Below the pieces are notes generated by a model. The model ran no database searches, was not told the origin of the DNA, and was given only the letters and a program-made list of their open reading frames with translations. Shown here piece after piece: positions 61,300-64,000 of a stretch of DNA of 64,000 bases. Location of the stretch: the NCBI RefSeq assembly GCF_036324505.1, contig NC_086352.1, forward strand, positions 12,224,501 to 12,288,500. Direction: 5' to 3'. The translations under genes were made by a program, and so were the position numbers. Position 1 is the first letter of the stretch. Each line of letters begins with the position of its first letter. This stretch comes from Eleginops maclovinus (lineage: Eukaryota > Chordata > Actinopteri > Perciformes > Eleginopidae).

Positions 61300-63330
61300 G
61301 TAGAAGGCTGATGATAAAAAGACCTCCTGAAGATTCACCTGACATTAAAATCTTCCTATTGTTAAAACTACATACTGAAAACTCACAATAATGTTTCTTA
61401 AAAAGAGAACTTCTTCATGTGTGTTTATTTTCTGGCATGTTTAGATAGTAGAGGAGATATTTACCACTCTTATGTCTGTCTATTAAATATAAAGTGACAG
61501 CCTGCTAGCTAAGCATGCATGCACAGCTGAAACAGACAGAAAGAATAAGCCAGGCTCTGTCCAAAGGTCACAGAATGTGCCTACTACTCTAAAACTCAGT
61601 ATTTAACGCGTTATTTATTGCTAGTTTAATTTGAACAAAACCCCAGAATAGAAATGATAATTTGACGTTTAGAGGAGAGTTAATTACCAGTACTTTTTGA
61701 CTCTGAACCGTTGCCATGCAACAGTATAGCAAAATAGTCTTTCAGTTAACAAAACATTTAAACATTTTTGAACAGGTTACATTAATAACATTTACAGCGG
61801 TTCGAAATCAGAGCAAGGCTGTTTCTGTACTATGTGCTAAGCTAAGGTAGGTATTTTGCTATAGCCTTATATTTTATGAATTTGCAAGTAAATGTTCCCA
61901 TGTAGCTCTCCGCCAGAAAGTAAATACGTTTATCTCACAAAATGTCAAACTTTGCTTTAAACAATATATTACAATATTTTTCAGTCTGTGTGGTGACACG
62001 GACTGACCATAGAGTAGGGTTTTTAGATTTTCTGACAAGGAGTTCTAGTGAATTGGGTAGCTATGAAGCATTAACCTATTTTTAAGTGTTGTGGAATAAG
62101 GCTCTCAACTGTGTGTTATAAAGTACACTCTCCATGCTAAACTGAGATGAGCCAAAGGATTCCCTGAATCTGCTGGGTCAAGGCTTAGCTCTAATCCTAT
62201 CATCACTTTAATGTAAACTTTGGCAAACCCAAGGGATGTTTGGCAAAAGTGAAAAGTGATATGGCTGTGGAAAATGTCATCACAACAGGCTTAGATGCAT
62301 GATTATTTACTTTGAATGTTGCAGGTTTGAATTGGCTTCATTACCCAGTTTTTTTACCGGCCAGTTTTAAAACACAGTCTCCTGCCTGTCATTCTCTGAT
62401 GTGTGCATCATGGATGTAGCCTACTTAGCCTACTACTACTTGTGATCTTTAATGGTCCTATTTGTGAGGCTTTTTGTATTAAATAGTGCTTTGCCAAGGA
62501 TTGGGCACACTTCAACAAAAAATACAAGGAGAGCCAATGGCCTAAGAGGGCAAAAGGTCTTAACCCGAGTCTTGTTCTACTCTTGTGGTTTTAAAAAAGC
62601 CGACAGATTGTACCTCTCAGGAAATCCCCTCTGAAAGGCTTCTAGGATGGATTTGTGTGGCCGATGCAAAGGTGGTTGCAGCAAAGATAAGCCTCTGCAA
62701 GGTTAGGAGTCATTCCAACATGGCCCGAGTCCGTGTCTTTCATCATGTGGACAACCAACCCAACGGTCAAGACTTTGATCATTTTGCTCTGATTATCATT
62801 TCTTTTTCATATTTTAGAGATGTTTCTTGGATATCTCCAGCATAAACAGATGGCAGTGTGCAGTCACCAGAGCGTGGTCTGCTGTGTGGAATATGAATTA
62901 GTAGGTTAATACTATAACCTGCTATGAATTTACATTTAGAGAGAAGGCAAATCGATGAGCTAATCCCTGTTGGGAAATTCCGGTGTCAGAGCAGCAACAG
63001 CAGTTAGCGTGAAATAAAAGATATAAGAGGTACAATTTCACACAAGGAAAAAAAAGTAATGTAAGAAACGGGATAAATTAAACAACAAAGATTATGTAAA
63101 AGTGGTGAAATATTTACAGATATGAATAATTGTGCAATGGGTAAAAGTTTTGAACCTGAATCCAAATGTTTTCTTTACAAGAGACGGTTAAAATTAACAT
63201 ATCATTCAAATCACACACCATCCATTCGTGGTATATCTTTGCAACGCATGTTTCCATTCTACTTATACCCATAGTATTCCGTTAAGTATTCTAAATACCT
63301 TCATATAGCAATCCTACTGTACATGTACGT
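61300..63330. other. Intergenic DNA with no recognised gene
   Basis: About 2 kb of AT-rich sequence. I found no open frame with recognisable domains, no splice-bounded exon and no nameable repeat. Confidence 0.45.
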
Positions 63331-63331
63331 A

Positions 63332-63857
63332 CTCTGCCTGGCCAACAAAAAGGTCACACTCTAATATTCGTTGGACCGCCTTTAGCTTTGATTACGACAC
63401 GCATTCGCTGTGGCATCGTTTCCACAAGCTTCTGCAGTGTCACAACCTTTATTTCAGTCTTGCGTTAATTTTTCGCCAAGATCTTGCATTGATGACGGGA
63501 GATTCAGACCACTGCGCAAAGTCTTCTCCAGCACATCCCAACGATTCTCAATCGGGTTCAGGTCTGGACTCTGTGGTGGCCAATCCATGTGTGAGAATTA
63601 TGTCTCATGCTCCCTGAACCACTCTTTCACAATTTGAGCCCGATGGTTCCTGGCATTGTCATCTTGGAACATGCCTGTGCCATCAGGGAAGAAAAAAATC
63701 CATTGATGGAATAACCTGGTCATTCAGTATATTCAGGCAGTCAGCTGACCTCATTCTTTGGGCACATAACGTTGCTGAACCTAGACCAGACCAACTGCAG
63801 CAACCCCAGATCATAGCACTGCCCCCACAGGCTGACCTTTTTTTTGGCCGGGCAGTG
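63332..63857 (-). mobile_element. Tc1-like element, internally deleted copy
   Basis: The left end CTCTGCCTGGCCAACAAAAA and the right end (reverse complement CACTGCCCGGCCAAAAAAAA) form inverted repeats of about 25 bp, flanked by TA at 63330-63331 and 63858-63859. The minus strand carries only the C-terminal half of a Tc1-type transposase. Recognisable pieces are SAMIWGCCSWSGLG near the right end, then DDN and [22 protein letters not shown], and the end MPQRMRVVIKAKGG. A short deletion and frame disruption occur in between. The N-terminal DNA-binding half is missing: the coding remnant runs into the right repeat at about 63835. At 526 bp this is a non-autonomous deletion derivative. Confidence 0.8.
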
Positions 63858-64000
63858 TAAATAACATGTCTCTGAATATCTGCTTGGCAATGATTCTGAT
63901 ACGACAATTTCTCATACCAATCATTCATTTCACCAAACTGCAGTTACGCCATTCTTCTGCCTTTTGTTCTCTCACTGTCTTTTTACCACAAATAAAGAGA

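Overview
The window is nuclear DNA of a ray-finned fish, most likely a teleost. It carries four intron-containing or single-exon vertebrate genes, Tc1/mariner, hAT-like and IS3EU-like DNA transposons, RTE/L2-type LINE remnants, a tRNA-derived SINE, and very long (CA)n, (GATA)n and (CTGT)n microsatellites. The species cannot be named from the sequence alone. No bacterial operon, CRISPR array or virus was seen.

Layout. About 1-6400 holds LINE-tail debris and then the probable 3' UTR of zfand3. The zfand3 gene (A20/AN1 zinc-finger protein) lies on the minus strand, with its ATG at 18768 and stop at 6441. Its six coding exons all join in frame to give 246 residues. Its introns carry an RTE-type LINE copy with a perfect 14-bp target duplication, a repeat rich in CCAAT boxes, and a (CA)62 tract. 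Upstream of its CpG-rich 5' end is a complete Tc1-like transposon (20434-22036) whose 340-codon transposase has one premature stop. About 9 kb of gene-poor DNA follows, with one L2-like LINE fragment.

slc7a9 (b0,+ amino-acid transporter light chain) is complete on the minus strand from 41592 to 31557. Its twelve coding exons join in phase to 496 residues. Intron 2 contains a 1.6-kb complex repeat with a ~145-bp tandem unit carrying RFX/X-box-like palindromes. Head-to-head with it, 2.8 kb away, is nudt19 (peroxisomal-type CoA diphosphatase, plus strand, three coding exons, 401 residues). rgs9bp (R9AP, the photoreceptor RGS9 anchor) is a single-exon gene on the minus strand at 53600-54340. The three genes are neighbours on human 19q13.11, so this is conserved synteny, whereas ZFAND3 is on human chromosome 6.

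Between nudt19 and rgs9bp lie a lone, unassigned coding-type exon, a 997-bp hAT-like element with 8-bp target duplications, and a 195-bp foldback MITE. Just upstream of rgs9bp, at 54855-56352, is the most striking structure. It is a TAC...GTA-ended element with a 6-bp target duplication (IS3EU-like), into which a second copy of the same family has inserted in the opposite orientation with its own 6-bp duplication. Both copies keep the same short helix-turn-helix-like coding piece and arrays of the palindrome CACGTTATAACGTG. The last 8 kb contain microsatellites, a SINE and a Tc1 deletion derivative.

The four cellular genes do not form a pathway. slc7a9, nudt19 and rgs9bp are linked by ancestry rather than by function.
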